Assembly: GCA_002720475.1 (NCBI GenBank) | Contig: PBIL01000005.1 | Span: forward strand, 429,925 to 493,924 | DNA: 64,000 bases | Direction: 5' to 3' | DNA from: Roseovarius sp. | Lineage (GTDB): Bacteria; Pseudomonadota; Alphaproteobacteria; Rhodobacterales; Rhodobacteraceae | Shown: one piece after another, positions 8,737 to 19,884 of the stretch | Layout of the letters: each line of letters starts with the position of its first letter | Position numbering within the stretch: position 1 is the stretch's first letter | Program-made: the position numbers and the translations under genes | Notes under the pieces: model-generated | Seen by the model: the letters and a program-made list of their open reading frames with translations, nothing else | Database searches by the model: none | Told to the model about the DNA's origin: nothing

Positions 8737-10217
8737 TGCTGATCCAGGATCACGACCGGGCGGGTGGCTACTGGGGGGCGGTCTATGCCTTCTGCGCCGT
8801 CAAGGGCCTGCAGGTCGTGATCGACGGACCGGTTGGTTGCGAGAACCTGCCGGTGACGAGCGTGCTGCACTATACCGACGCGCTGCCGCCGCATGAACTG
8901 CCCATCGTGGTGACGGGTCTGGGCGAGGAGGAGCTGGGCCGCGAGGGCACCGAGGGCGCGATGAAGCGGGCGTGGAAGACGCTCGACCCGGCGCTCCCGG
9001 CCGTGGTGGTCACCGGCTCCATCGCCGAGATGATCGGCGGCGGCGTGACGCCGCAGGGCACCAATATCCAACGCTTCCTGCCGCGCACCATCGACGAGGA
9101 TCAGTGGCAGGCCGCCGACCGGGCGATGACGTGGATCTTCACCGAATGGGGAATGACCAAGGGCCGGATGCCCCCGGAGAAGAAGCGCGAGGAGGGCAGC
9201 CGCCCCCGCGTCAACATCCTCGGGCCGATCTATGGCACGTTCAACATGCCCTCGGACCTGCACGAAATCCGCCGTCTGGTCGAGGGGATCGGGGCCGAGG
9301 TCAACATGGTGATGCCGATGGGCGCGCATCTGGCCGAGATGCGCAACCTGGTGAATGCCGACGCCAACATCGTGATGTATCGAGAGTTCGGCCGGGGCCT
9401 GGCCGAGCTGCTGGGCAAGCCGTACCTTCAGGCGCCGATCGGGGTGGAGAGCACGACGCTCTTCCTGCGCAAGCTGGGCGAGATGCTGGGGCTCGACCCC
9501 GAGCCGTTCATCGCGCGCGAGAAACATTCGACGCTGAAACCGGTCTGGGACCTCTGGCGCTCGGTCACGCAGGATTTCTTTGCCACGGCGAATTTCGGGA
9601 TCGTCGCCTCCGAGACCTATACCCGCGGCATCCGCGCCTATCTCGAGGACGATCTGGGCCTGCCCTGCGCCTTCGCCGTGCCGCGCCTTGCGGGCAGGAA
9701 GACCAACAACGAGGAGGTGCGCGCGCTCATCCATGGCAAGCGCCCGCTGATCCTCATGGGCTCGATCAACGAGAAGATGTACCTGGCGGAGATGGGCGCA
9801 GGCCACGGGCCGCGCCCGGCCTTCATTCCCGCAGGTTTTCCGGGGGCGGCCATCCGGCGCGCGACGGGCACGCCGATGATGGGATATGCCGGCGCCGTCT
9901 GGCTCTTGCAGGAGGTGTGCAACGGGCTGTTCGACGCGCTTTTCCACATCCTGCCGCTGGGCTCGGAGATGGATGCCGCGCGCGCCACGCCAACGCCGCT
10001 GCGCCGCGACCTGCCCTGGGACGAGGAGGCGAGCGCCGCGCTCGCGCGCATCGTCGAGACGCATCCCGTCCTGACCCGTATCTCGGCCGCCAAGGCGCTG
10101 CGCGACAGCGCCGAGGAGGCCGCGCTTCGCCATGGCGAGGGGCGCGTGACGCTCGCCGCTCTCACCCGGGTTTCCCCGAACATGCCATCCGAAAGGGAGG
10201 ATCTGACCGATGACTGA
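8736..10217 (+). CDS. bchZ: Chlorophyllide a reductase subunit BchZ
   Basis: NifK-like partner of BchY in the ring-B reductase. The N-terminus has the expected cluster cysteine in [13 protein letters not shown] (Cys35), and family segments such as [21 protein letters not shown] follow. The last 60 residues (about 430-490, [14 protein letters not shown] through [11 protein letters not shown]) match the small C-terminal domain shared with protochlorophyllide reductase subunit B. The length is 493 residues. It overlaps bchY by 1 bp and pufQ by 8 bp, so transcription from the bch genes continues into puf. Confidence 0.95.
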   Translation: MLIQDHDRAGGYWGAVYAFCAVKGLQVVIDGPVGCENLPVTSVLHYTDALPPHELPIVVTGLGEEELGREGTEGAMKRAWKTLDPALPAVVVTGSIAEMIGGGVTPQGTNIQRFLPRTIDEDQWQAADRAMTWIFTEWGMTKGRMPPEKKREEGSRPRVNILGPIYGTFNMPSDLHEIRRLVEGIGAEVNMVMPMGAHLAEMRNLVNADANIVMYREFGRGLAELLGKPYLQAPIGVESTTLFLRKLGEMLGLDPEPFIAREKHSTLKPVWDLWRSVTQDFFATANFGIVASETYTRGIRAYLEDDLGLPCAFAVPRLAGRKTNNEEVRALIHGKRPLILMGSINEKMYLAEMGAGHGPRPAFIPAGFPGAAIRRATGTPMMGYAGAVWLLQEVCNGLFDALFHILPLGSEMDAARATPTPLRRDLPWDEEASAALARIVETHPVLTRISAAKALRDSAEEAALRHGEGRVTLAALTRVSPNMPSEREDLTDD

Positions 10218-10434
10218 CATGACTTCGAGCCCGCCGGTGCGCCGCCGCGCCCCGCGCCGCAACAGCGCGGAATACCGGGTCTATTTCTTCTGCATCTTCT
10301 TCGTCGCGATCCCCTTCGCCGCCGTGCGCTGGGTCCGCGACGTGATCCGGCACCGGACCTTGAACCTCAACGGGCCGCTGGCGCGCGCCTGGCTCGAGGC
10401 GGACCGGATCACGCCGACGATCTTCTCGGTCTGA
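10210..10434 (+). CDS. pufQ: Bacteriochlorophyll synthesis/puf operon protein PufQ
   Basis: Small membrane protein linked to bacteriochlorophyll supply for complex assembly; its exact biochemical role is unsettled. The 74 residues have an Arg-rich N-terminus ([17 protein letters not shown]), one hydrophobic helix (about 24-42, [17 protein letters not shown]) and a C-terminal tail ending ITPTIFSV, all typical of PufQ. The ATG lies inside the 3' end of bchZ. It is the first gene of pufQBALMC. A 132-bp gap with a hairpin separates it from pufB. Confidence 0.9.
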   Translation: MTDMTSSPPVRRRAPRRNSAEYRVYFFCIFFVAIPFAAVRWVRDVIRHRTLNLNGPLARAWLEADRITPTIFSV

Positions 10435-10520
10435 GCGGTGGCTCTGACCGGGATCACAGGCTGCCCGGCCGGCAACGGACGGACAGAGACCGTGGGGCCG
10501 GACCGGTCCTGCGGAACCCG

Positions 10521-10538
10521 GCCGCGGGGTGCCGCGGC
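10521..10538 (+). other. GC-rich hairpin in pufQ-pufB leader
   Basis: Perfect 7-bp stem GCCGCGG / CCGCGGC with a GGTG loop, 29 bp before the pufB start. No U-run follows, so it is not a typical terminator. In Rhodobacter the 5' end of the pufBA message is protected by leader structures, and this hairpin could serve that role. That function is inferred from position only. Confidence 0.5.
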
Positions 10539-10566
10539 GTCAGCATAACGTTCCGGAGGAAAGTTC

Positions 10567-10716
10567 ATGGCTGATAAATCCGACCTGTCCTTCACAGGTC
10601 TCACAGACGAGCAGGCCCAGGAGCTGCATTCGGTGTACATGAGCGGCCTTTGGCTGTTCACGCTGGTTGCAGTGGTCGCGCATATCGCGACCTTCATCTG
10701 GTTCCCGTGGTTCTGA
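10567..10716 (+). CDS. pufB: Light-harvesting 1 beta polypeptide PufB
   Basis: Antenna polypeptide of the LH1 ring that surrounds the reaction centre. The 49 residues begin [20 protein letters not shown]. The bacteriochlorophyll-ligating histidine is in [13 protein letters not shown] (His39), within the single membrane helix, and the C-terminus WFPWF is diagnostic. A second histidine (His21, ELHSVYM) is the usual conserved outer one. A strong ribosome site (ccggaggaaag) precedes the ATG. pufA follows 14 bp after the stop. Confidence 0.96.
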   Translation: MADKSDLSFTGLTDEQAQELHSVYMSGLWLFTLVAVVAHIATFIWFPWF

Positions 10717-10730
10717 GGAAGGGATGAGAG

Positions 10731-10892
10731 ATGGCTAAATTCTACAAGATCTGGCTGATCTTCGATCCTCGCCGCGTGTTCGTGGCGCAGGGCGTGTTCC
10801 TGTTCCTGCTGGCGGTGATGATCCATCTCGTGCTTCTGAGCACCGACGGTTTCAACTGGTTTGAAATCGCCGCCCAGAAATACGGGCGCTGA
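10731..10892 (+). CDS. pufA: Light-harvesting 1 alpha polypeptide PufA
   Basis: Alpha partner of PufB in LH1. The 53 residues begin [20 protein letters not shown], which is the alpha-subunit signature. The bacteriochlorophyll ligand is His32 in [16 protein letters not shown], inside the single transmembrane helix. A ribosome site (gggatgagag) lies before the ATG. The gene is followed by a strong stem-loop that separates the abundant pufBA message from pufLMC. Confidence 0.96.
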   Translation: MAKFYKIWLIFDPRRVFVAQGVFLFLLAVMIHLVLLSTDGFNWFEIAAQKYGR

Positions 10893-10914
10893 TCGCGCTG
10901 CCGCCAGGCATAGC

Positions 10915-10942
10915 GCCGCGGGCGGGCCTTCTCGCCCGCGGC
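10915..10942 (+). other. pufA-pufL intercistronic stem-loop
   Basis: Perfect 10-bp stem GCCGCGGGCG / CGCCCGCGGC with an 8-nt loop (ggccttct), 22 bp after the pufA stop and 67 bp before pufL. There is no U-run. In Rhodobacter, hairpins at this exact place block 3' exonucleases, so the pufBA segment outlasts pufLM and LH1 exceeds reaction centres. The structure is seen directly; the role is carried over from that knowledge. Confidence 0.8.
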
Positions 10943-11009
10943 AGACCAGACCCAATCCAATGGCCGACCGCACACTGACGGCGGGGCCGCCACATGCGGA
11001 GGCAGAGAC

Positions 11010-11849
11010 ATGGCTTTGCTCAGTTTCGAACGCAAATACCGGGTCCGCGGAGGAACGCTGATCGGCGGCGATCTGTTCGACTTCTGGGTCGGACCGTTTT
11101 ACGTGGGCTTTTTCGGGGTGACGACGGCGTTTTTCGCCACGCTCGGCACCATCCTGATCTTCTGGGGGGCCAGCCAGCAGGGCACCTTCAACCCCTGGCT
11201 CATCAACATCGCGCCGCCCGATCTCAGCTACGGGCTGGGCCTTGCGCCGCTGATGGAGGGGGGGCTGTGGCAGATCATCACGATCTGCGCCATCGGCGCC
11301 TTTGTGAGCTGGGCGCTGAGGGAGGTGGAGATCTGCCGCAAGCTGGGGATGGGCTATCACGTGCCCGTGGCCTTCAGCGTCGCGATCTTCGCCTATGTGA
11401 CGCTGGTGGTATTCCGACCGCTGCTGATGGGGGCCTGGGGCCACGGCTTTCCCTATGGCATCTTCAGCCATCTCGACTGGGTCAGCAACACCGGTTACGC
11501 CTATCTGCATTTCCATTACAATCCGGCGCACATGCTGGCGGTGACGTTCTTCTTCACCACCACGCTCGCGCTGGCGCTGCATGGCGGGCTGATCCTCTCG
11601 GCGGCGAACCCCGAGAAGGGCGAGGAGATGAAGACGCCCGATCACGAGGACACGTTTTTCCGCGATTTCATCGGCTATTCGGTCGGCACGCTGGGGATTC
11701 ACCGGCTGGGCCTGCTTCTGGCGCTCAATGCCGGGTTCTGGTCGGCGGTCTGCATCATCATTTCCGGCCCGGTCTGGACCAAGGGCTGGCCCGAATGGTG
11801 GAACTGGTGGCTCGACCTGCCGATCTGGCCCTCTCAGATAGGGATGTGA
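11010..11849 (+). CDS. pufL: Photosynthetic reaction centre L subunit PufL
   Basis: Five-helix membrane subunit that with PufM holds the special pair, accessory pigments, quinones and non-haem iron. Counting the initiator Met, His154 (accessory pigment), His174 (special pair), His191 and His231 (iron) fall in [30 protein letters not shown] and [10 protein letters not shown]. These match the classical L-chain positions when Met is not counted. The length is 279 residues. The ribosome site is ggaggcagag. pufM starts 3 bp after its stop. Confidence 0.97.
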   Translation: MALLSFERKYRVRGGTLIGGDLFDFWVGPFYVGFFGVTTAFFATLGTILIFWGASQQGTFNPWLINIAPPDLSYGLGLAPLMEGGLWQIITICAIGAFVSWALREVEICRKLGMGYHVPVAFSVAIFAYVTLVVFRPLLMGAWGHGFPYGIFSHLDWVSNTGYAYLHFHYNPAHMLAVTFFFTTTLALALHGGLILSAANPEKGEEMKTPDHEDTFFRDFIGYSVGTLGIHRLGLLLALNAGFWSAVCIIISGPVWTKGWPEWWNWWLDLPIWPSQIGM

Positions 11850-11852
11850 CCC

Positions 11853-12845
11853 ATGGCTGAATATCAGAACATCTTTACCCAGGTGCAGGTGCAGGGCGCA
11901 CCCGAATGGGGCATGGACGACACCGGCGGCCGGCTGATGGAGGAACGCGCCGGCACGCCGCGCTTTTCCACCCTGATCGGATGGCTGGGCAATGCGCAGC
12001 TGGGGCCGATCAATCTCGGGATGCTGGGGGTGGTGAGCCTTGCCAGCGGCTTTCTGTGGTTCTTCATCGTGGGTCTCAACATGCTGGCGCAGGTCGGCTG
12101 GTCGATCCCCGAGTTCCTGCGGCAGCTCTTCTGGCTGGCGCTGGAGCCGCCGGGACCGGAATACGGCCTCTCGATGCCGCCCCTGAATGACGGGGGCTGG
12201 TATGTCATCTCCTCCTTCTTCCTGCTGGTGGCGGTGCTGGCCTGGTGGGCGCGCAGCTATCAGCTCGCCGCGAGCCACAAGATGGGCAAGCATGTCTTCT
12301 GGGCCTTCGGCTCGGCGATCTGGCTGTTCCTGGTGCTGGGCCTCTTCCGCCCGATCCTGATGGGCTCCTGGTCGGAGGCGGTGCCCTACGGCATCTTCCC
12401 GCATCTCGACTGGACCACGGCCTTCTCGATCCGCTACGGCAACCTCTACTACAACCCGTTCCACTGTCTTTCGATCGTGTTCCTCTACGGCTCGGTGCTT
12501 CTGTTCGCCATGCACGGGGGGACGATCCTGGCCGTCACGCGCTATGGCGGCGACCGGGAACTGGAGCAGATCGTGGACCGGGGCACCGCCTCGGAGCGCG
12601 CCGCCCTCTTCTGGCGCTGGACGATGGGCTTCAACGCCACGATGGAGGGCATTCACCGGTGGGCCTGGTGGTTCGCGGTGCTCACACCCGTTACCGGCGG
12701 CATCGGTATCCTGCTGACGGGGACCGTCGTGGACAACTGGTTCATCTGGGCGCAGGAGCACAATTTCGCGCCCCTCTATGACGGATCCTACGGCTACGAG
12801 GCTTACGGCTCCTACGAAGCCTTCATCGGACAGGGAGGAGAGTAA
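11853..12845 (+). CDS. pufM: Photosynthetic reaction centre M subunit PufM
   Basis: Partner of PufL, binding the special pair, the QA quinone and the iron. Recognisable M-chain segments are [13 protein letters not shown] at the N-terminus, [31 protein letters not shown] with the special-pair histidine, [11 protein letters not shown] with an iron ligand, and [13 protein letters not shown] with another. The length is 330 residues. The C-terminal tail past the last helix ([19 protein letters not shown]) is a contact region for the bound cytochrome. pufC follows after 3 bp. Confidence 0.97.
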   Translation: MAEYQNIFTQVQVQGAPEWGMDDTGGRLMEERAGTPRFSTLIGWLGNAQLGPINLGMLGVVSLASGFLWFFIVGLNMLAQVGWSIPEFLRQLFWLALEPPGPEYGLSMPPLNDGGWYVISSFFLLVAVLAWWARSYQLAASHKMGKHVFWAFGSAIWLFLVLGLFRPILMGSWSEAVPYGIFPHLDWTTAFSIRYGNLYYNPFHCLSIVFLYGSVLLFAMHGGTILAVTRYGGDRELEQIVDRGTASERAALFWRWTMGFNATMEGIHRWAWWFAVLTPVTGGIGILLTGTVVDNWFIWAQEHNFAPLYDGSYGYEAYGSYEAFIGQGGE

Positions 12846-12848
12846 GCC

Positions 12849-13940
12849 ATGTTTCCCAGATGGTTCGACAAGTGGAACCGCGAGAACCCGCGTGACATCT
12901 ACGGCCCCGCCATCGCCATCGGCGTGGTGGGGGGGGCGGTCTTCGCGGCGACGATGCTGGTGGCCTTCGGGCAGCCCTATGCCACCGACAGCCTGCAGAC
13001 CGGACCGCGCGGCACGGGCATGTCCGTGCCCGAGTTCGAGGCCGACCTGGCGAAGCCCGATCCGGGCATCGCGGGCTTTCTCGCCACCACCTCCGCCCCG
13101 GTGATCCCGCAGGGCGGGGAAGAGGCCGCCCGCACGGCGCGCGAGAACGTGCCGCCGGGGCTCGAGGATCTGACGGTCGAGAACTATGACCGGCTGCTGG
13201 CCGCGATGCGGGCCTGGACGGGCATTCCCGACCTTTTCGAGAACCCCGACAGCTATCAGACCGCGGTGGGGCATACGATGATCGCCATGACCCGGACGAT
13301 CAACGAGGAATGGGCAGGCCATGTGAACGCCAACAAGCAGGTGGGCGTCACCTGCTACACCTGCCATCGCGGCCAGCCCGTGCCCTCTGACATCTGGTTC
13401 AGGATCAGCCCGGTGAACGAGAGCGCCGAAGGCTGGTCGGCCAACCAGAACCGGGTGACGGTGCAGTCGCAGTTCACCTCGCTGCCCTCGGACGCGCTGG
13501 AGAAATACCTGCTCGACGGAGAGACCATCGGCGTTCACGATCTCGAAAGCCGGGTGGCGGGCGTGCCGGGGCAGGACGGCTATCCCGGCATCCAGCAGGC
13601 CGAGCGGACCTATTCGCTGATGAACTATGTCAGCAACTCGCTCGGGGTGAACTGCGTCTTCTGCCACAATTCGCGGGCCTTCTACGACGGCGCGCAGGTG
13701 ACGCCGCAATGGGCCACCGAAAGCCTCGGCATCCAGATGGTGCTCGCGCTCAACAACGACTGGCTGGTGCCGCTGGAGGGGCTTTTGCCGGAGAACCGGC
13801 TTGGCCCGGTTCATGCCGACGCGCCCAAGGCGGCCTGCAAGACCTGCCACAAGGGCTATCAGCAACCCTTGCAGGGCACCAACGTGATCGCCGACTGGCC
13901 GGAACTGGCCACCGCCGGCACGCCGGATTACGGCAACTGA
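12849..13940 (+). CDS. pufC: Reaction-centre-bound cytochrome c subunit PufC, triheme form
   Basis: Periplasmic multihaem cytochrome that reduces the photo-oxidised special pair. Three CxxCH motifs are visible: CYTCH (169-173), CVFCH (269-273) and CKTCH (330-334). The usual first motif of tetrahaem PufC should fall near residues 124-130, but [15 protein letters not shown] is read there without cysteines. Hydrophobic residues 19-40 look like an uncleaved membrane anchor, and no lipobox cysteine is present. A triheme form is known from Rhodovulum sulfidophilum. The length is 363 residues. It occupies the place that pufX has in Rhodobacter. Confidence 0.94.
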   Translation: MFPRWFDKWNRENPRDIYGPAIAIGVVGGAVFAATMLVAFGQPYATDSLQTGPRGTGMSVPEFEADLAKPDPGIAGFLATTSAPVIPQGGEEAARTARENVPPGLEDLTVENYDRLLAAMRAWTGIPDLFENPDSYQTAVGHTMIAMTRTINEEWAGHVNANKQVGVTCYTCHRGQPVPSDIWFRISPVNESAEGWSANQNRVTVQSQFTSLPSDALEKYLLDGETIGVHDLESRVAGVPGQDGYPGIQQAERTYSLMNYVSNSLGVNCVFCHNSRAFYDGAQVTPQWATESLGIQMVLALNNDWLVPLEGLLPENRLGPVHADAPKAACKTCHKGYQQPLQGTNVIADWPELATAGTPDYGN

Positions 13941-13999
13941 GCCAGGGCAGGGCGCGCGCTGTGCCGCGCCCCCGCCATCCCCTTCGCCGCCCTTCGTGC

Positions 14000-14017
14000 G
14001 GGTGGCGCGCGCCACCC
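14000..14017. other. Perfect 18-bp palindrome between pufC and dxs
   Basis: GGGTGGCGCGCGCCACCC is a perfect inverted repeat 60 bp after the pufC stop and 18 bp before the dxs start. As RNA it could form a 7-bp stem with a GCGC loop, but no U-run follows. It may stabilise the puf message or limit read-through into dxs; as DNA it could be an operator. No function can be fixed from the sequence. Confidence 0.4.
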
Positions 14018-14035
14018 CTGAGAGGAGGCCCCGAC

Positions 14036-15967
14036 ATGACCGATCCCGGACCCCGGACCCCCGTTCTCGACCGCGTGGCCGGCCCCTCTGACCTGCGACG
14101 ACTGCCGGACAGCGACCTGAGGCGGCTGGCCGACGAACTCCGCGCCGAGGTGATCTCGGCCGTGTCGCAGACCGGCGGGCACCTCGGCTCGTCGCTCGGG
14201 GTGGTGGAACTGACCGTGGCGCTGCATGCGGTCTTCAACACGCCGATGGACAAGCTCATCTGGGATGTGGGCCACCAATGCTATCCGCACAAGATCCTGA
14301 CCGGGCGGCGCGACCGCATCCGCACGCTGCGGCAGAAGGGGGGGCTGTCGGGGTTCACCAAGCGCTCGGAATCGCCCTATGACCCGTTCGGCGCGGCGCA
14401 CAGTTCCACCTCCATCAGCGCGGCGCTGGGCTTCACCGTGGGCCGCGACATGGGGCAGGCCACGGGCGACGCCATCGCGGTGATCGGCGACGGGGCGATC
14501 AGCGCGGGCATGGCCTATGAGGCGCTGAACAACGCGGGTGCCGAGGGGCGGCGGCTCTTCGTCATTCTCAACGACAACGAGATGAGCATCGCGCCGCCGG
14601 TGGGGGCGATGTCGCGCTATCTCAGCCGGATGTATGCGAGCGAGCCGGTGGCGCGGATGACCTCGCTGGCCGAAGGGTTCGAGGCCGCCTTGCCCGCGCC
14701 GCTGCGCAAGAGCGCGCGGCGCGCGCGGCAATTGGTGACGGGGCTCACGGGCTCGGGCACGCTCTTCGAGGAGTTGGGATTTCAGTATGTCGGCCCCATC
14801 GACGGGCATGACATGGGGCAGTTGCTGCCCGTGCTGCGCGCGGCGCGGGCGCGGGCGACGGGGCCGGTCCTCATTCACGTCTGCACGGTCAAGGGCAAGG
14901 GCTATGCCCCCGCCGAAAGGGCTGCCGATCGGGGCCATGGCGTGTCGAAATTCGATCCCGCCACCGGCGCGCAGGCGAAATCCTCGGGCGGTGCCCCTTC
15001 CTACACGGCGGTCTTCGGCGAGAGCCTGACCCAGGAGGCCGCCCGCGACGAGCGCATCGTCGCGGTGACGGCGGCCATGCCGGACGGCACCGGGGTGGCG
15101 AAGATGGCCGCGCGGTTCCCGGGCCGGGTCTTCGACGTGGGCATCGCCGAGCAGCATGCCGTGACCTTTGCCGCCGGGATGGCGGCCTCGGGCCTGCGCC
15201 CCTTCTGCGCGATCTACTCGACCTTCCTGCAACGCGCCTATGACCAGGTGGTGCATGACGTGGCGCTCCAGCGCCTGCCGGTGCGTTTTGCCATCGACCG
15301 GGCGGGGCTTGTCGGCGCGGACGGGGCGACCCATGCGGGCGCCTTCGACATCGGCTATCTCGGCGCGCTTCCGGGCATGGTGGTCATGGCCGCCGCCGAC
15401 GAGGCGGAACTGCGGCACATGGTGGCCACCGCCGCCGCCCATGACGACGGGCCGATCGCGTTCCGCTATCCGCGCGGGGCGGGGACCGGCGTGGCGCTGC
15501 CCGCGCGCGGCGAGGTGCTCGAGATCGGACGGGGCCGCGTGATCGAGGAGGGCACGGACGTGGCGATCCTGAGCTTCGGCGCGCATCTCTTCGAGTGTCA
15601 GGTGGCCGCCGACATGCTGGCCGATGACGGGATTTCCGTGACCATCGCCGATGCGCGCTTTGCCAAGCCGCTCGATACCGATCTGCTGATGCAGTTGGTG
15701 CGCAACCATCGCGCGCTCATCACCGTGGAGCAGGGGGCCGAGGGCGGATTCGGGGCCATCGTTCTGCACGAGCTTGCCCGGAGGGGGGCCTTCGACCGGG
15801 GGCTGGCGATCCGCACTGTCTGCCTGCCCGACCGGTTCATCGAGCAGGCAAGCCCCGCCGGGATGTATGCGGATGCAGGCATGACGGCAGGTGATATCGC
15901 GGCAACGCTGCGCGGGCTGATGGCAGCCCGGCGCGGCGAGGTGGTGCCGCTCAGCGCCGTGCGCTGA
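14036..15967 (+). CDS. dxs: 1-deoxy-D-xylulose-5-phosphate synthase
   Basis: Thiamine-diphosphate enzyme that condenses pyruvate and glyceraldehyde 3-phosphate, the entry step of the MEP isoprenoid pathway. The TPP motif [18 protein letters not shown] is present, as is [14 protein letters not shown] near residue 80 and the transketolase block [17 protein letters not shown]. The start at 14036 has a gaggagg ribosome site and gives 643 residues, normal for Dxs; the longer upstream frame overlaps pufC out of frame. Its place at the end of the puf genes links isoprenoid supply to carotenoid and phytol demand. Confidence 0.96.
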   Translation: MTDPGPRTPVLDRVAGPSDLRRLPDSDLRRLADELRAEVISAVSQTGGHLGSSLGVVELTVALHAVFNTPMDKLIWDVGHQCYPHKILTGRRDRIRTLRQKGGLSGFTKRSESPYDPFGAAHSSTSISAALGFTVGRDMGQATGDAIAVIGDGAISAGMAYEALNNAGAEGRRLFVILNDNEMSIAPPVGAMSRYLSRMYASEPVARMTSLAEGFEAALPAPLRKSARRARQLVTGLTGSGTLFEELGFQYVGPIDGHDMGQLLPVLRAARARATGPVLIHVCTVKGKGYAPAERAADRGHGVSKFDPATGAQAKSSGGAPSYTAVFGESLTQEAARDERIVAVTAAMPDGTGVAKMAARFPGRVFDVGIAEQHAVTFAAGMAASGLRPFCAIYSTFLQRAYDQVVHDVALQRLPVRFAIDRAGLVGADGATHAGAFDIGYLGALPGMVVMAAADEAELRHMVATAAAHDDGPIAFRYPRGAGTGVALPARGEVLEIGRGRVIEEGTDVAILSFGAHLFECQVAADMLADDGISVTIADARFAKPLDTDLLMQLVRNHRALITVEQGAEGGFGAIVLHELARRGAFDRGLAIRTVCLPDRFIEQASPAGMYADAGMTAGDIAATLRGLMAARRGEVVPLSAVR

Positions 15968-16016
15968 GCCACGGTTCGCGCTTGCCCTCTCGGCGCGCGG
16001 TCCCCACAAGGGGCGC

Positions 16017-17267
16017 ATGGACGCGCCCGCCTTTTCCGAACTTTTCCGCAGCTTCGCGCGGATCGGCCTGCTGAGTTTCGGCGGCCCTGCGGCGCAGATC
16101 TCGGTCATGCATGACGAGCTGGTGACGCGGCGCGGATGGCTGCGCGAGGAGCAGTTCCTGGGCGCGCTGTCCTTCTGCATGCTGTTGCCGGGGCCCGAGG
16201 CGATGCAGCTGGCCACCTATGCGGGCTGGCGGCTGCGCGGCGTTGCGGGCGGTCTTCTGGCGGGCTGTCTCTTCGTGCTGCCGGGGGCGGCGGTGATCAT
16301 GGCGCTGGGCCTTGGCTATGCCGTCTGGGGCGGGGTGCCTCTGGTGCAGGCGGTATTTCTCGGCGTCAAGGCGGCGGTGGTGGCCATCGTGGTGCAGGCG
16401 CTCTTGCGGCTTGCGCAACGGGCGCTCGCCAGCCCCGCGCATTGGGGGGTTGCGGGGCTCGCCTTCGTGGCGATGTTCGCATTCTCGGTGCCGTTCCCGG
16501 CGATCATCGCGGCGGCGGCGCTCTGGGGCGCGTGGCAGGGCCGGGGGGCCGCGGCGGGACCGGTGCCCGCGGCCCTTTCGGTGCGGCCTGCCGACACGGC
16601 GCGCACGGTGCTTGTCTGGGGCGCGCTCTGGGCCGCGCCGATCCTCGCGGCCTGGGCGTCGGGGGCGGCGTTGCTCACCGATCTGGCGCTTTTCTTCTCG
16701 AAACTCGCGGTGGTGACCTTCGGCGGCGCCTATGCGGTGCTGGCCTACATGACCGACACGGTGGTGGCATCCATGGGCTGGCTGAGCACCGCGCAGATGA
16801 TCGACGCGCTGGGCCTGGCCGAGACCACGCCGGGGCCGCTCATCCTCGTGACGCAATTCGTGGGGCTGCTTGCGGGCTATGCGCAGGGCGGCGTGGCGCT
16901 GGCCGTCATCGCGGCGCTGGTCACGCTCTGGGTGACCTTCGTGCCCTGTTTCCTGTGGATTTTCGCGGGCGCGCCCTATGTCGAGCACATCCTCGCGCGG
17001 CCCCGGCTCAAGGCGGCACTTGCCGGGATCTCGGCGGCGGTGGTGGGGGTGATCCTGAACCTCTCGGTCTGGTTCGCGCTGCACGTGCTCTTTGGCGAGG
17101 TGCGCCTTGACGGTGCCGTGCCCGTGCCTGTCTGGGCCTCCTTCTCGGCGGCGGGGGCGGGGCTGAGCGTGCTCGCCATGGTGCTGCTCGTCGGGCTGCG
17201 TCTGCCGATGGGGGCCGTTCTGGCGCTTCTGGCGGCACTTGCGGGGACCGGGTTTCTCGTGACGTGA
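16017..17267 (+). CDS. chrA: Chromate-type ion transporter (CHR family, two-domain)
   Basis: Polytopic membrane protein of the chromate transporter family, which exports chromate or exchanges related anions such as sulfate. The N-terminal domain opens FARIGLLSFGGPAAQISVMH, and the second domain repeats the motif as KLAVVTFGGAYAVLAYM near residue 235. The PGPEAMQLATYAGWRL and TTPGPLILVTQFVG segments are the paired second motifs. The length of 416 residues fits the long, two-domain form. The ATG is 49 bp after dxs. A housekeeping anion role is as likely as chromate resistance. Confidence 0.88.
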   Translation: MDAPAFSELFRSFARIGLLSFGGPAAQISVMHDELVTRRGWLREEQFLGALSFCMLLPGPEAMQLATYAGWRLRGVAGGLLAGCLFVLPGAAVIMALGLGYAVWGGVPLVQAVFLGVKAAVVAIVVQALLRLAQRALASPAHWGVAGLAFVAMFAFSVPFPAIIAAAALWGAWQGRGAAAGPVPAALSVRPADTARTVLVWGALWAAPILAAWASGAALLTDLALFFSKLAVVTFGGAYAVLAYMTDTVVASMGWLSTAQMIDALGLAETTPGPLILVTQFVGLLAGYAQGGVALAVIAALVTLWVTFVPCFLWIFAGAPYVEHILARPRLKAALAGISAAVVGVILNLSVWFALHVLFGEVRLDGAVPVPVWASFSAAGAGLSVLAMVLLVGLRLPMGAVLALLAALAGTGFLVT

Positions 17268-17292
17268 GGCCCTCCAGAGGCTCTTTCGTTTT
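17266..17292 (+). terminator. Weak terminator-like hairpin after chrA
   Basis: Directly at the chrA stop, GAG-gc-CCT / AGG-CTC forms a short bulged stem with loop CCAG, followed by TTTCGTTTT. The stem is short, so this is a tentative call. The T-rich tail is unusual in this GC-rich region. Confidence 0.3.
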
Positions 17293-17338
17293 GATCCGAA
17301 TCCCCTATGCTGAAACGGCAAGTGGTCCCGAGGTAGGA

Positions 17339-17782
17339 ATGACGCGCTCCATCGACTACGGAAACCTGATGCATCGCGCGATGCGCGGCCTCATTCAGGA
17401 GGTGCTCGCCGATGTGGCGGAGAACGGGCTTCCGGGCGCTCACCATTTCTTCATCACCTTCGACACGACCCATCCCGAGGCGCGGCTGGCCGGCTGGCTG
17501 CGCGAGCGCTACCCGTCCGAGATGACGGTGGTCATGCAGCACTGGTATGAGGGGCTCGAGGTGGGCGAGGACGGTTTCGGCGTCACGCTCAATTTCGGCG
17601 ACGCGCCCGAGCGGCTCTTCATCCCCTATGACGCGATCCGCACCTTCGTCGATCCGTCGGTGGAATTCGGCCTGCGCTTCGAGACGCAGGAGAGCGACGC
17701 GCAGGACGAGCCGGACGACCCCCCCGAGCCGGAGCCGCAGGACGGCGGCGAGGTGGTGAGCCTCGACAAGTTCCGCAAGTAG
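17339..17782 (+). CDS. sspB: SspB-like ClpXP specificity-enhancing adaptor
   Basis: Alphaproteobacterial SspB-type adaptor that delivers ssrA-tagged or other substrates to ClpXP. The core covers residues 1-115 (SIDYGNLMHRAMRGL, FFITFDTTHPEARL, LNFGDAPERLFIPYDAI). An acidic, Pro-rich linker (DAQDEPDDPPEPEPQ) then leads to the C-terminal VVSLDKFRK, which resembles the short ClpX-binding tail. The start is the ATG at 17339 with a gaggtagga ribosome site, giving 147 residues; an upstream in-frame extension is not family-like. It stands alone between chrA and a methyltransferase. Confidence 0.85.
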   Translation: MTRSIDYGNLMHRAMRGLIQEVLADVAENGLPGAHHFFITFDTTHPEARLAGWLRERYPSEMTVVMQHWYEGLEVGEDGFGVTLNFGDAPERLFIPYDAIRTFVDPSVEFGLRFETQESDAQDEPDDPPEPEPQDGGEVVSLDKFRK

Positions 17783-17885
17783 GCCCCGGCCCGTGTGGCG
17801 GTTTCCCGCGCCCGCAACGAGAGTTTAACGCGGCTGTCACAATCGGGCCCTAACTGAATTCGGAAAACCGACTCAGGAGGCAGTC

Positions 17886-18443
17886 ATGGCGAGGGATTTC
17901 GGGATTTTCATCGGTGAGATGCTGCGCCATCCCGGCGAGGTCGTGGCGATTGCGCCTTCGTCCGAGGCGGTGGCGCGGCGCATGACCGAGGGGCTGGAGA
18001 CGGTGCGCGGTCCGGTGGTCGAGATCGGGCCGGGCACGGGCAGCTTTACCCGCGCGATCCTTGCCCGCGGGGTGGCCCCGGAGAAGCTGACGCTTCTGGA
18101 GACGAATGCGCGCTTCTGCGAGACCCTGCGCGAGAAGTTTCCCGGCGTGCGCGTGCTCAACCGTCCGGCGCAGGAGATCGGGCAGATCGGGCTGACGGAG
18201 ATCGGCGCGGTGATCTCGGGGGTTCCGGTGCTGGCACGGCCGACCATCCAGCGCGAGGTGGTGGGGCGCGCCTTCGAGGTGATGGCCCCTGATGGCTTCT
18301 TCGTGCAGGTGACCTATTCTCCCAAGGCCCCGATTGCCCCCGAGATGCAGCGCGAACTCGGGCTGCAGGCCGAAAAGCGCGGCACCGTCTGGGCCAACCT
18401 GCCACCGGCGCGGGTCTTTGTATTCCGTCGTATACAGCATTGA
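17886..18443 (+). CDS. SAM-dependent methyltransferase, phospholipid N-methyltransferase (PmtA)-like
   Basis: Class I methyltransferase of 185 residues with the SAM motif [16 protein letters not shown] at about 44-59 and the acidic loop in [10 protein letters not shown]. The opening [26 protein letters not shown] resembles Rhodobacter-type phosphatidylethanolamine N-methyltransferases and the related KsgA-like group. It would act on membrane lipid at the cytoplasmic face if it is PmtA. An aggagg ribosome site precedes the ATG. The substrate is inferred from similarity only. Confidence 0.7.
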   Translation: MARDFGIFIGEMLRHPGEVVAIAPSSEAVARRMTEGLETVRGPVVEIGPGTGSFTRAILARGVAPEKLTLLETNARFCETLREKFPGVRVLNRPAQEIGQIGLTEIGAVISGVPVLARPTIQREVVGRAFEVMAPDGFFVQVTYSPKAPIAPEMQRELGLQAEKRGTVWANLPPARVFVFRRIQH

Positions 18444-18492
18444 TCTTTCGCACGGCTGCGGTATGAACGGGCAAACCGCTGAGGAGAGCCCG

Positions 18493-19880
<1,388 letters not shown>

Positions 19881-19884
<4 letters not shown>

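Noticed and set aside
10281-14015. A 1244-codon open frame on the minus strand opposite puf
   Set aside because: It lies antisense to pufBALMC, whose proteins are unmistakable, and has no family features. It results from low stop frequency in high-GC DNA.
13941-14035. Rho-independent terminator after pufC
   Set aside because: The hairpins have no U-run, and dxs starts only 18 bp after the palindrome, so read-through is likely.
12845-14036. pufX between pufM and dxs
   Set aside because: The gene there encodes a multihaem cytochrome (pufC); no PufX-like single-helix protein was found.
13928-16216. A 762-codon minus-strand frame opposite dxs
   Set aside because: It lacks recognisable domains and covers dxs completely; it is a high-GC artefact.
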